NCBI RefSeq assembly: GCF_954871325.1
Contig: NC_088775.1
Location: 14,175,561-14,239,560 of the forward strand
Direction: 5' to 3'
Length of the DNA stretch: 64,000 bases
Source of the DNA: Gordionus sp. m RMFG-2023
Taxonomy: Eukaryota; Nematomorpha; Gordioida; Chordodea; Parachordodidae
The notes beneath the pieces are model-generated. The model worked only from the letters and a program-made list of their open reading frames with translations, did not search any database and was not told the origin of the DNA. A program made the position numbers and the translations under genes. Of this stretch, positions 49,158 to 62,190 are shown in pieces (the first letter of the stretch is position 1; every line of letters begins with the position of its first letter).

Positions 49158-49424
49158 CAATATAAACAAATAAAGAATGGATTAAAATTGCAACATGATA
49201 CATGTGCTCCAAAAAAGCATTTATACGGCATTGAAACCACCAGTCCTCATTATTATGAAATTTTTAATAGTTACCCGTTTTCCATATTAACATGTGTTTT
49301 TATTATCATTGTTCTTATTATTATTATTATTGTTGTTTATCTTAGAAGCAATTTTCGTAGCTCATTTTGGCTTTCATTTTATAGGGAGAGGAGGTTAAAA
49401 TTGATAATGATTGTTTATTTTTAG
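49158..49424 (+). other. Unassigned ORF with one hydrophobic segment
   Basis: Open frame with HDTCAPKKHLYGIETTSPHY followed by a strongly hydrophobic segment (ILTCVFIIIVLIIIIIVVYL) and basic residues (RSNFR). This is the layout of a single-pass membrane protein exon. The hydrophobic run comes from A+T-rich codons and may be chance. No family recognised and no splice partners found. Confidence 0.2.
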
Positions 49425-51966
49425 TGTTATTTTTTTAAAATATATTTTGGATAGAGCATAAAAGACTCTGGAATAAAAGAATTGAGGTTTAAAAATTTCA
49501 ATGAGCAAAAGTAAATTTTAAAAATGACAGTCAAAAAGTTCATATATATAAGTTATGAAAGTAGCGCCATACCTTCAATATCTTTAAAACATAATTTTAT
49601 GGTAGTTTAAACATATTTTTTGTCCAAATAAAGAATAATTTTATATAGAATAGGGTTTAATCTTTTATATAAGATTGCTATTGGATATTTAAAAAACCTT
49701 TATTATTTTTTATAAATTGCAGCTATATTGTGTTATGATCAACAATATAAAATCAAGAAAAATAGTTAAATACTTAATTAGGCCTATCACACGGGTCATA
49801 TTTTATCAGAAACTCATCGAAATCCGGAAATATTAATAAATAAACATCATCCTGTTTTGGTACATATTATTTGCTAAACATTCATCGGTTGTCTATATAT
49901 ATAACTTCCTCTAAACCGCTTAAAAAGAGAGAGGCTAGATTTATGTAACGATTAACTAATCTTTGTTTTATTTGTACCAAAAAATATATATAAACAATAG
50001 ATAATAATTATTTAACGTACAAACTTAAATAGTGTTGTTCTAGTTCAAAATCGCCCATGAGTTTCAAATATAAGACGAACCAGGAGATGGCATATAAACT
50101 TGTCCGATTTCCTGAATATTTTAACTCACATAACATTATAAATAGAGAATAAGATTAGTATTTGTTTTTCGTTTATATCTAACAGGGTTCGGAGCCATGC
50201 CGGGCAAAAATTTAAGCTTGGCTAAAAATCAACAATTTAGTACGGACTATATATATATATATGAGCTAACATGATTACATTTATATATCATTTAGATACA
50301 AGCCTTGTTAATAAATCAAATAATAAATCAAATATTATATAATCTACATTATATCCCAAATGCATTAAGTAGATGATAGATTATTATTTTATTTTCGTGA
50401 CTTTTTTTTCTTCTTGCCATATATTATTTTAAAAAAATTTTAAAAGCCTTGTCTGAGTAAATTCGAAATACAGAGAATTTCCATATCGCCAAAATTACTA
50501 ACTGGGTAACGAAACGAATCACAATATTTAGTATAAATGATTTATATATTTTACTCTAACAAAGCTGATAAGAGTGCTGAAAAATCAATTTTTTTATATT
50601 TATTTAGAAGTGTGCTTAGTATAGTTTTCTTTACTTAGGTATATATTTTAGCTTCAATTAAATTTATACGCGCTGAGAACAAGGTGTCGCCTCTCCCGCT
50701 ACGCTAAACTTATCAAAATCCCCCAACCCTAATTTTTTTTAATGGACATCTAATTTGAGGCCCCAGCAGGTAAAAATTTGGATTCCCTTCTCAGCTGGGC
50801 GGTTATTTGTTTCAAACTCATATTTTAAAAGACCGAATAACCTTCTCATAATTATTAAAAATATATATTTCAATGAAGAATGAAAAAAAAGAAATGAATA
50901 TGGACAATATTAATATATTGTAAATTTGAATGACGTTGTTGGCAAGTGTCGAAAATGCTGGACGTTATTAGTAATCGATTTGCGCATTTAGTAATATGAT
51001 ATTTGATTTATATATTAAAAATACTTTTAGTTTTTAAAAACAATTTTTTTTTATTGTAAATTAGGCAAGAAAAAATAGGTTGCAATGTTGTCTTCTTTTT
51101 TGACGATATACTTATTTACAATATACTTATTTTATCTGGATTAGAATATAAATGAAAAATTTCAGTAATTTTTTTTTATACTTGGTCCAAATAATTATAT
51201 ATTTTTTTTACAAATCAAAATATGAGTATATGATATATTATTATAATATGTCGACTTTTATTTAGACATTAAAAAGCAAATAATTTAGGCGTGCTTGAAT
51301 TGAAAAATAAAGAAATATTCAAATAAAATATTGGATTGCTGAGCCCTCTATTATGATGCTTCCCTTCCCCAGCAAAAATATAATATGAATCGAATATTAG
51401 CATTATTCTTATTCGACTTTTGAATCGAATTAATTCCTTTATTCGTAATTAAAATAATTATTTGATTTGAATCGCAGAATAGTTGATTTGTATCAAAAAT
51501 TAAATTTTTTAAAAATGAAAAATGGATTATTGAAATTTAATAAAGTGATTTATATTATTTATGTGGGAAAAAGTATAAAAAAATTATAAGTTCCGCCAGT
51601 AACATGCAAAATTCATACTTGGAATAATTTAATATATTTATGAATAATTTTGGATATTTACAAAATTTAATATATTTATGAATAATTATAAATATTTACG
51701 AATTTCAAATATTTACTGTTGTATTCGATTAAAACTGCTCCGCTTAATCTAAATATCATGAGCTAGCCAACGCACCAAATCTTATGATTTCCTAGCCCCC
51801 CCCCCCTCACGTTCCGTATTCTAAATGATCCTAGATCTTTGAATACACCAGCCTCATGATTTGAAGTCCTAATATCATATATAATATGGGACATGCAGAC
51901 GAGGAAAGTCATAAGATTTAGTGCATAGGCTAGCTCAGGATTAAGATTACATGGAGTAGTTTTAAC

Positions 51967-54891
51967 CAGGGATTCGAACCGAACCCGAACCCGGAGAAGT
52001 GAACCCGGGTTTTTAGAAAAAAACTCTGAACCCGAACCGAACCTGAACCCCATTTATAAAATTTCCAAAACCCCGAACCGAACCCAAGAATTTTATTTGA
52101 ACCCGGGTTCAATCGGGTTCAGTGTATTATTTAAAATCATATACTAATATATGTAAATACAAATATTATATTTTCAAATTTCCAATTAAATGAAGTCTTA
52201 ATAAATTTTAAACAATTTAATTCATTTATGCCATTTTTAAATTTATTCTCGATTCCTATTGGAGTGTTAAAAAATATTAAACAATTGAATTAATTTACGC
52301 CATTTATTTTTAAATTTTTATCTTATTATTCTTAAAGATTATTAATTAGAAGAAAATGGTTAACAAATCAAAGTAAAAATTATTATATTGTTAATTTAAA
52401 AAATTCTAAACATCTAACTTAAAAATTGTTAAATGTAGGGCAGTTTTTGTGAACTTATTAAAATGATTTTAAAATTTATATATGCTAATCATTTATTTTT
52501 GGTTCAGTTTAATTTTTACAAGATATTAATGAAGTGCATATTATAAATGAAATTAAATTTATAAATATCTCTTTTTTAATTCTGAAATCATTGCTATTTA
52601 AAAAAATTGTTCTCTTTTTATAGATTTAAGATTAAAGATAAAGTCATATTTGATAAGCATTTTACCCTTAATAAAATAGAAAAAAAAATCAATATGTTCA
52701 TATTGCAAAGTAAAAATGTCTGGTAATCACTTGTCAAATTTAGAAAGACACCTGGAAAGAAATCACAACAATGAATATTTAAATTATTTAAATGAAAAAA
52801 CCAAACATCAGGAAATGTTATTGGCAAAAAAACCTAAAATTAATATAGAAACCTTTTTCCCAAAAAAGCATATAAGTATAAATATATCATCTAATGATTT
52901 GATGAGTTCTATACTAGAACTAGTTACTGTAAATGGCCGGCCTTTATCAATTATTGAAGATTCGGGATTTCAAAGAATTATAAATCCACTCCTATCTGGG
53001 CGCAATTTAGTTATAAACAAAGAAAATTTATCCAGAACTATTAATAAAACAGCCCAATCAATTAGAGACAAAATATCGAGAGAGGTAGAAGGAAAATTAA
53101 TAAGTTTAAAAGTTGATGCAGTTCAACGACTAGATAGGTCAATTCTTGGTGTAAATATTCAATTTATATCAAAGTCCATTATAAATTTGAGGACTCTTGG
53201 AATTGTAGAGCTGAAAGAGAGATGTACAGGAGAATATATAAAAGAGAATATATTAAAAACTTTACTAAAATATAAAATTAATATTCAACAAATATACACA
53301 ATTACTTCTGATAATGGTTGTAATTTTTTAAGAGCTATAAAGCTCCTGCAACCTGAAACTGATTATGATATAAGGAGTGAATCAGCAGATGAGGAAAATA
53401 TGGATGTAAATGTATATAAATATGATATTGATGATATACAAAATACTTTTTTATCAACTATTATATCCTATCCGATTTATAGTGTACAGTGTGCACACAC
53501 TTCAGCTGGCACTTCAAGATGCTATAAAATTATCACCTATTGTGGAAACCATTGCAAAAGCTAGGAGCCTAAATTTAAAATTAAGACATCCCACTTACCA
53601 AAAGTTATTAAAAAATATGAAACTCCCTAAGCCTGTGTTAGATTGCCACAGATGGCATTCAACCCATGATATGTTAGAAAGGCTGATTTTACTAAAACCC
53701 AATATCGAAGATTTTTTTACAGAGCAATCTGATTATTTATTGACTGAAGATTGGAAAGAGATAATAACGATTGTTGAAATTTTAAAACCGCTAAAAATCG
53801 CAACCAAACAATTCCAATCTGAACAGTTAACACTGACAGATTTTTATGCAGCATGGTTAAGATGCTGCATCGAACTGGAAAAAAATCCAAACCATTTTGC
53901 TCAATTACTATATTCTTGTCTTAAGAACAGAGAAGAAAGGTTTATAAAGAACGAAATTCTCTTAGCTGCCATATACCTGGGCCCAAGATACAAGGTTAAT
54001 TAAAAGCTTAGTAAATTAATTATTTTAGATTTATATTAAAATTGTTATTTTATGAAATATTTAAATATAAACAATATAAATCCTTAAATATTACAGGTAT
54101 TACTTAGTGATGATGATAAGATTTGTGCGAAAAAACATCTTGTCAATTTTTGGAGACGAATTAAAAGCTTAACAACGCCAATTTTATCTGATGATATTAG
54201 TTCCGATGAAGTTATTGAACAAGAAGATGATTTAGAGAAATTGATACAACTTAAAGAAAGGCAGGAGAAAATACTTAAAAGAGGGCCAACGATTGCTGAG
54301 AAAAGTATTGGAACAATAATTACTGGATTTAGCGATTATATAAGATTAGATAAGAAGGAAAATATTTTGCATTTTTGGGAGTCTGCTAAGCTGGAACACC
54401 CTGTATTATATATTTTATCTAAAATCTTATTTGCTGTTCCTGCAACCCAAGTTAATTTTTCATATTTTCACATATAAATACATTTAACATAAGTTAGCGT
54501 TGAAAGATCTTTTTCACTGAAATTCATTCTTTCACCACATAGATCGAGGATGAGTGAACAACTCTTGGAAGATATTATACTAATACGTCTATATAAAATT
54601 TTTAAAATTGATACATGACTATATGCTTTGTATTTTTAACTATATTTGCCTATAAATAAAATAAAAAATTTATTTTTTATATCAAATTTATGTCTAGTTT
54701 TTTATTATGATTTAAATATAGAATTTTTTTTATCAACTCAAAAATTTTTGAACCCGAACCGAACCCGAACCAAACCCGGGTTCAAAAATATTTCCCTGAA
54801 CCGAACCCGAACCGAACCCAACTTTTTTTTTATACCCCGAACCGAACCCGAACCGAACCCGGTCTAAAATTTTGTCGGGTTCGCATCCCTG
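51967..54891 (+). mobile_element. hAT DNA transposon with near-complete transposase (copy E)
   Basis: 2,925 bp; ends CAGGGATTCGAACC and GGTTCGCATCCCTG, perfect 8-bp target duplication GTTTTAAC (51959-51966 and 54892-54899). Both termini carry arrays of GAACCCGAACC, in opposite orientation at the two ends. Transposase on the plus strand: BED finger (CSYCKVKMSGNHLSNLERHL, about 52695-52770), main body 52716-53564 continuing in another frame to 54003, and C-terminal part from 54097 with VERSFSLKF and SRMSEQLLEDIILIR, the dimerisation domain. A GT-AG interval at 53995-54096 looks like a real intron. Frame breaks at the BED finger and near 53497 make this copy defective as it stands. Confidence 0.92.
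52716..54600 (+). pseudogene. hAT transposase, BED-type, recently inactivated
   Basis: Frames 52716-53564, 53410-54003 and 54097 onward cover most of a BED-hAT transposase. Recognisable parts: SGNHLSNLERHLERNHNNEY, LISLKVDAVQRLDRSILGVN (catalytic-domain start), YTITSDNGCNFLRAIKL, HTLQLALQDAIKLSPIVETI, DCHRWHSTHDMLERL and AAIYLGPRYK. A (CA)n stretch near 53495 marks the main shift between the first two frames. The last segment may be preceded by another short intron around 54447-54490, although its edges do not give clean GT-AG. Confidence 0.85.
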
Positions 54892-55983
54892 GTTTTAACC
54901 ATGGTAGGCTGAGTAGGTAGAGGACCTAAAATAAAAAGACACACTGCATTCGACCAAGTCGATTTAAATCTTTCCTTTATTTTAGAAGTTAATCCAAAAC
55001 TATATACTGGGTAGTCAATATTTATTATTAACTTAATTAGGTTATTAGAAAATAAATATTATTCAAAAATCAACAGGTAAAAATAGGAAAAATGAAAAAT
55101 GTACTTATTTACAAACAATTCCGTCCTTTATAGGTTTTTTTTATCGATTTATGTTCTAATATATTTTGGACAACATCAAAAACCTGACTGGATTGGTATG
55201 TGTTCTTTTTAACAACCAATCCGGTGTCTTAAAATTAGCGCAACTCCTTTAGTTACTAACAAATATCAATGTGGTAATAAAGTGGTTATATACAATAACA
55301 GCCTTTGTTCTATAAAAATGAGAATAAATACTTGTTTATCATTTTTAAATTTTGTAAGGCTAGTTTATTTTGACATAGAAAGAGAGGGTAATTAAAATTT
55401 AATAATTAATTATGATAAGCAAAAAAAGGGGTAATTAAAATTACCTAATCAAGTTCAAATAATAGTGTTGCATGTGCGCATGTGCGCTATTATATTATTA
55501 CTTACTTAAATAATTTGTATTTAAAATGTCATTTAAACTATTATATATTTAAATACTTAAATAATTTATATTTAAAAGTTCAGTTATATATCTTAAAGCA
55601 ACAAAATATATATATAAATAAATATATATTTTCATTCACCAATCACTTGTTTTTCTCATATATAATAACTTGAATTGTTTTCTTTTTAAATTATATAAAT
55701 AAAATACCAATTTACTATAACAACCATTCTAGATTAAATATTCAAGCCTTATAAATTCTCTTTCATTAGCCTATATTACATCCTGTGCGACCATTCTAAT
55801 AACCATTCTACTTTAAATATTCAAGCCTTATAATTATCATTCTCATTAAATAGAATAGTAGATAAAAAATTATTCTACAGATAATATATTGTACTTATTC
55901 GTATTCGATTCGATTTTCAAATTGAATAATTTTGTTGTAAAATATGAATGGGATAAAGTCGAGATCGAATAATTCGTTTTAAG
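54892..55983. other. Intergenic, no recognisable gene
   Basis: A+T-rich. It includes diverged short repeats (ACCATTCTA...ATTCAAGCCTTATAA at about 55722 and 55802). No coding signal. Confidence 0.4.
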
Positions 55984-56189
55984 TAGTGTTGCATTTGAGT
56001 CGATTTTTAAAAACAGTTAATTCAATATTTTAGCCAATTAAATATTGCCTAAGCCTCGAGATTTCACTAATAGATATCCAAACTTTTGTGTCATATATGA
56101 CCAAAATTTTTAGGCTTGCGTAATAAATTTCTGGATAAAATGAGTTAGCCTTTAAAAATCATCTCAAATCGAGACTTTTAACAACACTG
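55984..56189. mobile_element. Palindromic hAT-type MITE (family P), copy 4
   Basis: 206 bp, ends TAGTGTTGCATTTGAG and TTTTAACAACACTG. Flanks GTTTTAAG and GTTTTCGG agree at 6 of 8. The centre contains GCCTAAGCCTCGAGATTTC, like the other copies. Confidence 0.65.
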
Positions 56190-56967
56190 GTTTTCGGTAT
56201 AATACTTGCCTATGTATGTTGACTAATTTTAATGCCGCAATTATTAGAAGACCCTTGGACCGCGTACGCCACTAAATAAAGAGCATTAAGGTTTAAATAT
56301 TAATAAGATTCTATCAACCACTGGTGTAAAATTAAAATAACCAATAATCATTAAAATCCAAGGAGCCCTAGTCAACAAATTTATTTTTGAAAATTAAGAA
56401 AATATTTTATTTTATAAAAAACGTCTTTCTTGATTAACTCAATTGTTTTGTCTTTACAGAAGGGCCATAACTACGGGTGAGGGGACCTACATTTTTAGCC
56501 CCCCAAAAAAAGATTAAAATTTTGCGTTTTTCAAAAACCATTTTCATATATATACTAATATAAATTACCATAATATTAAATAAATTATCATTTATATTAC
56601 ATAAATTATCATTAAATATTACATAAATTATGCTTTATCACATAAATTAGAATATCTTTAAAAAATAAATTTGTTATAAATAATAATAGGGCATTCCTTC
56701 TTATAGAATAATACCTAATTTAGTCATTTACTAATTATTTATATTTTGCTTATGATATATTAAATATTTTTTATTTAGTAAAATCATATTTTAATCTGCT
56801 TATTCACCATAAAAATGATAAAAAAATGATCGAAATATGCAATTTCGGGCCGATCGTTGCCTGACAAAATTACATAAAATATATGTACCTTCCCTTCCCT
56901 AGAAAAACTTCTACTTACAATTTAAACAACTAAAGATATCTATTGCATAAAATTTTCAGAGTATAAT

Positions 56968-57302
56968 AGTGCGCACAAATTGAGCGTTTCAAATACAGCG
57001 TTTCAAGCGTAAATAATGCATTTCAAATGACCTCGTGTAAATTGGTAAAATTACAGTTTGGCGTTAGCAACCATTTTAAAAAACGCAAATAGGTTTGCTT
57101 TTTCACTACTTTTTATTATTATTCGCTGTGTAATATTATATAAAATAAATATCTTACTTATATCCTAAAAAGAAATATTTAGAAATTAAAGAAATAAGAA
57201 CGCAGACGATAATATAATTTTCAAAAGGCAAAACCTTTATTTTAAGAACTTATTTAAAATGGTTTGCAACGCAGCGTTTGAAACACTCAATTTGTGCACA
57301 CT
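56968..57302. mobile_element. MITE with AGTGYGCACAAATTGAG ends
   Basis: 335 bp; AGTGCGCACAAATTGAGCG at the left is repeated inverted at the right (CACTCAATTTGTGCACACT). The repeat extends into a GTTTCAAA/TTTGAAAC block. No certain target duplication. Confidence 0.6.
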
Positions 57303-57859
57303 ATAAACCAAACGGATAAAAAAATTTAAATTTATTTAAAATATTTTTAAAATAGGAAATAATATTTACTTATAACCCCTATAAAAATAAACCAGTTGAC
57401 TAATAATATAAGAAAAGGTTTAAGTTTACCTTTTAGCGTTGAGGAAATGGACGATATTGCTGGTTTGAACCGGAAATATTTTATTTAGACAATAAAGAAT
57501 GATTTATGTGCATTTGATTTTATTTTTAAGCGTTAAAAAATTTATTCCATAAATTTAAATTACAAGAATAAATATTTTAAAAAAAATATATTACAAATTT
57601 TTTATGATATTAACTCAAAAAAATATATACTGGATTTTCGATAGAAAAAAAAATACAATAAAATTTTATCAATTTCAATCGATCACATATGTTTTTTTTA
57701 AATGAATATTATATATTTGATATCTTACTAATTAAATTATTAACTTAAAAATAAGGAACCTCACAAAATATTATAATTTTATCTGAAAATTAAATACATT
57801 GTTGAGAATGAGAATGTTAATTTTTTTTAAAGTAAAGCGCTATTTTATCTAGTTATTAG

Positions 57860-58055
57860 TGTTTGGGTCGATTTTAAAAAACGGCCATATTAAGATTTTA
57901 ACCAAAATGATATAATGCAAACCTCAAGATTTGACGAATAGAGGTTCAAACCTATCTGCCATCTATGAATAAAATCTCCAGGCTTAACTAATATTATTTT
58001 TGGCTAAAATCTTAACCGGGCCATTATTAAAAATCGGCGCATATTGGTCCACATA
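57860..58055. mobile_element. Palindromic MITE (family P), copy 5
   Basis: TAGTGTTTGGGTCGATTTTA at the left and GGCCATTATTAAAAATCGG at the right, with the family centre (ATAGAGGTTCAAACCTATC). Ends are worn. Confidence 0.55.
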
Positions 58056-59115
58056 ACAAAACTACTAGTTACTTTTCAAGAAAAAATATATAAGTTTTTC
58101 TTACCAATTTATGTGTTACTTCTTTTCGTTACTTGGAAAAGAAACGTGTTTCCGTTACTCGTTATTTTACAAAATACTAAAAGAGGTAAACGTCTTACTT
58201 TTTTGGTTATTTTATAGGAAAGAAACACTACGGTTTTAACCTTACTTTATCAGGAAGAAATGAGTTGTATTACTTGTTATTTTCAAACACTAACGCGTTA
58301 GTCAAATAATTTTTAATATATGAAATATTTATTGTTATTTTAGTTTAATTTATATGTCGTAACGGGATATGCAATCTCAGCATGAAGATTCGAAATCTCG
58401 AATCTCCACCATTTTTTTTTCACAATCTCTTATAAACCATGAGTATTTTGAAATAATTAACAAGAAGATTTATATTGCTCATTTATTATCGTTTGATTGA
58501 ATCAGAATATCTCAAAAATATATAGAGCCTGTCGGGAAATCTAAAGGGTATAAATTTGTTGCTTATAATTGTCAATGGGTTTTAAGTTAAGTTGTATTGA
58601 ATTCATTATTTGATGTAGTTTTATTTAATTTTTATCTATAATTTTTCCATGCAGAATTCCCCACCATTTTAAGGAAGTCGGTGAAGATTTGTTAAATTAT
58701 CATTTAAAGTAAGGATATTTATCTTAAAATATTGAATATTTGATCTTGAAAATTTTTTTTAATTGTTAAATTTTTTTTTAAACAAAGTATATTATTTATA
58801 TGTGGACTTCTAAGATTGTAAGATAATTATTTTAGATTATATTATAAAATTATTTTTAAATATATTATCAAACATACAAAAAATTAGATTATCGTTATTA
58901 AATTTTAAGAATTATGCAAAGCTCCTTGCGACAAAATAAATCCTAGCTTTATATAAAACAAATATTTTGTCTAAATAATAATTTTTAAAATTATAATCTA
59001 AAAAATAAATTTAAGAAAAATTATTTAATATTATAGAGTTTATTTATATCATCTATATCTAAAAATCATTTGTAAAAATTTTAACTGACATAATTTAATT
59101 AATAATCAAATAAAT

Positions 59116-60520
59116 CAGGTAATGAACCCGAACCCGGACGCTGAACTCTCCTGAACCCTCGTATTTTAGCTGTACCCGAACCTGGATCCGGACCTTTTTT
59201 AAAACTGGAGGGTTCAAGAGTTATAGGTGCCATTATTTTAAAAATACTATAAAAAATTTTTAATTTTATTTACTTTTTTTGTCGAAATCATTTATTTCGT
59301 CTTCGCGGTTTTCTTTCAATTTTCTTCCTGGACTTTCATTTTATTTAGAGATTGATATCATAAATTATTTTCTAGTGTAAGTAATAATATTTTATTATGT
59401 AAATTTATATTGGCTATTTATGATTGCCTAAAAAATAATCACTTTAAAACTATAATTGATAAAGCAAGGGATATTGCAAAATATTTAAGAACTCCTACAA
59501 TTGTAAGAATATTAAAATCAATGAAAAGGTCAATGGCAATACAATTTGCACAACACATTGGTCCACAATTTGTATGATGCTAGAAGGATTTTTAAGTTTG
59601 AACGATTTCTGTAATGATTTTATTATAGAAGCATGTGAAGTTATTTTGTCGGAAGATGATTGATGCCAAATAAAGGAACTTACTAGTGTATTAGTTCCTT
59701 TGAAAATAACAACATTACAATCAGAACAATTATGTTTATTTAATTTTTATGGCATATGGATTAGATACTGATTAATATTAGAAAACATGAAAATTTGAGA
59801 GCAACAATGTTTGCAAAATAGGTTGTATACGCTTCTATATATTTAGACCCTCGATATCAAGTTTTATTGAGTATTGAGCAAAAACAAATGGCTAAAGACC
59901 ATCTTAAGGATTTATGGCATACGCAAACTCCGTTATTTACAATATATTGGAGGTTAGGACAATACCTACTGGTTGTAGTGATAATAATGATAATGATGGC
60001 AACGTTGATAATGTTGAAATTTTATTTAGATAGAGGAAAAAATCAAATTATTTTCGAATAGAAAGGAGGATCAAAAAAATGCTTATTGCACTTTAATAGA
60101 GACGTTCTCAGAAGTTAAGAGAATAAAAAGGATGCAAATATTTTAAAATTCTGGATAGAAAATCCTTCAATATATCCAGAATTATATATCTTGTATAGAA
60201 TCTTTATGGCTGTATTGGCGACACAAGTGATAATTTATGTATTATAAAAATAACTATCTATTTTAGGTAAGAAATTTTCATCTTTGAAATATATATTTTC
60301 TAATTTATATGGAAATCTCAAGGATGATATTTTAGAAGATATGATTGTGCGATCGAATAAAACATTTAAAATATAAATTATTTCATTTTTAAATTTTTTT
60401 ATATGTAAATTATGAATGTGTATATATTGAAGTATAAGAAAAGGTTTTGTTTTAAGTCATTTTTTTATGTCCCCTGAACCCGGACCTGGACCCTTTTTTG
60501 TTGTCGAAAGGTTCACCCTG
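59116..60520 (+). mobile_element. Decayed hAT DNA transposon (copy F), related to copy E
   Basis: 1,405 bp; starts CAGGTAATGAACCCG and ends GGTTCACCCTG, perfect 8-bp target duplication AAATAAAT (59108-59115 and 60521-60528). GAACCCGGAC motifs sit inside both ends, as in copy E. Plus-strand transposase remains: AKDIAKYLRTPTIVRILKSM (about 59460), YASIYLDPRYQVLLSIEQKQ (about 59827-59886) and VLATQV with FSSLKYIFSN (about 60210-60310). These align piece by piece with copy E. Many stops; the N-terminal BED finger is absent. Confidence 0.87.
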
Positions 60521-60528
60521 AAATAAAT

Positions 60529-62060
60529 AGCTTTTTTGGCTGCAAAGTGTATTTAAAAAACATTTTAATAAAATTTGAGTGTAAACTTGATAAAATTTTG
60601 GTTATTCATGTTAAAAAACCTTTTAGGCTATTTTGAAATCGATGGGGTCGATTTTCTTTACTCCACTAGGGAAAAATGTCAAAATTGTTAAACAACTTTG
60701 ATTTGGAGTTAATAAAAAGATCTTTGCTTAAAAATTTTTCCTCTTTGGAAAAAGAGAATTTGCGTTATTCCTTTCATATCCTCTACCACTAAACACTGGT
60801 CATAATACAGATGGTTTCTCGTGAATTAAAAAATTAGCACTAACAATTTTCAACTAATCAAACAAATTTAATAAAATATCTTCACATCTTAAAAGCGCTC
60901 TAGCGCCACCTTGCGTTAAAATTTTTATAGTCAAATATAATATAAATGTCATTTTTCATATTTTAATTTTATTTATTCTTATTTTAGATATGATAATTTA
61001 AAATCCTTTTTAAAATAAAATTTTGTTATAAATGCTATAATCTCATAGTATTTAACAGATTCCGTAAAAAGGGCAGATTTGAGTAATATAAATATATATA
61101 TTTAGAATTCAATAATTCAACTTGATTCTGGAATATTCGGAAAAAAATGAGAGTATATATTCAAAATTTAACTTTACTTTACAGCACTTATTTATGATAA
61201 AACTTAATACCGCCCCCCCTTCCTCAATTTATATGCTTTTTGCTGCTAGCTTATTAAATTTTTGGTTCCTAAAGTTTAAAGGCATAATTTTACATTATTA
61301 ATATTCAACAGATTTGAAAAATTATCCTGATTTATTAATAAATTTCCCCCTTATGTTTGTTACAAATTTAATGTCTAAATTTTAAAAAATTAAATAAAAT
61401 TCTGTTAATTATTATTTTTATGTTAGTTATACATATTATAAGTACAAATTGAATTAAAACTATAATATTAATATTACATATATTATAATATTTTTAAAAA
61501 AATATTGATAAATGAGATCTTCAAACTGTAGTATTGCATTTATTTTCGCTAAAAAAAATTGCTTATAATCCGGAAATAATATAAGTATAATCCTCTAATA
61601 AATTTATATTTAGTTGAGGTATTATATAATAAAATTTTTAAAAATTCAAATCTATATCAATTTTTATGATCTAGAAACTTTACAATATTAAATTTATATT
61701 TACTAACTAATAATCATGTTATAAATCCTGTTTAAATTATTAATTATAAGTATTATTTTTCAAAGATCAAAATTTTAAGCCCTGCTCGGAATTTATCGTT
61801 TTTTAAATTTTCAAACCCGAACCTGCCCGAATTTTTAAATTATCCTACATCACTTTTGCCTTTTTAAATTAAAATTTTATTTTTATAAAAAAACCTATAG
61901 AAAAAAATCTATCTTTTTAAAATATATAGTTTATATCGGAATACTATCTAATCCAAAACCTTTAACAAACAAAGAAAGAAATCTATTGCCTTTTCATTCT
62001 CAATCCTTTTCATTTGTATATTTTATTCCCCTCATAAATTTATATCACATGTTTTCGAGT
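60529..62060. other. Intergenic, no recognisable gene
   Basis: A+T-rich; no coding signal or bounded repeat that I can support. A CCCGAACCTGCCCG patch near 61818 resembles the GGGCCGGG-rich MITE interiors but has no ends. Confidence 0.4.
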
Positions 62061-62064
62061 ATAG

Positions 62065-62190
62065 CCGCTTTTTAAATAAAATGACCAAATCAAAATTTTA
62101 GCCAAAAAAATCTCGAATTTAATGTTTGGCTGAAATCTTGATTTTAGCAGTTTTTAAGGGTCTAAATCGAGGTTTTCAACAATATTACTT
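62065..62190. mobile_element. Palindromic MITE (family P), internally deleted copy 6
   Basis: GCCGCTTTTTAAATAAAATG and AATCAAAATTTTAGCC are followed, inverted, by GGCTGAAATCTTGATTTTAG and CAGTTTTTAAGGGTCTAAATC, then TTTTCAACAATATTAC. The central part of the family is missing. Confidence 0.5.

Noticed and set aside
54447-54493. A second clean GT-AG intron in the hAT copy E transposase
   Set aside because: To restore the QVSVERSF reading the interval would have to end in AA or begin in TT because of a short direct repeat (AAGTTA). An insertion or duplication explains it equally well.
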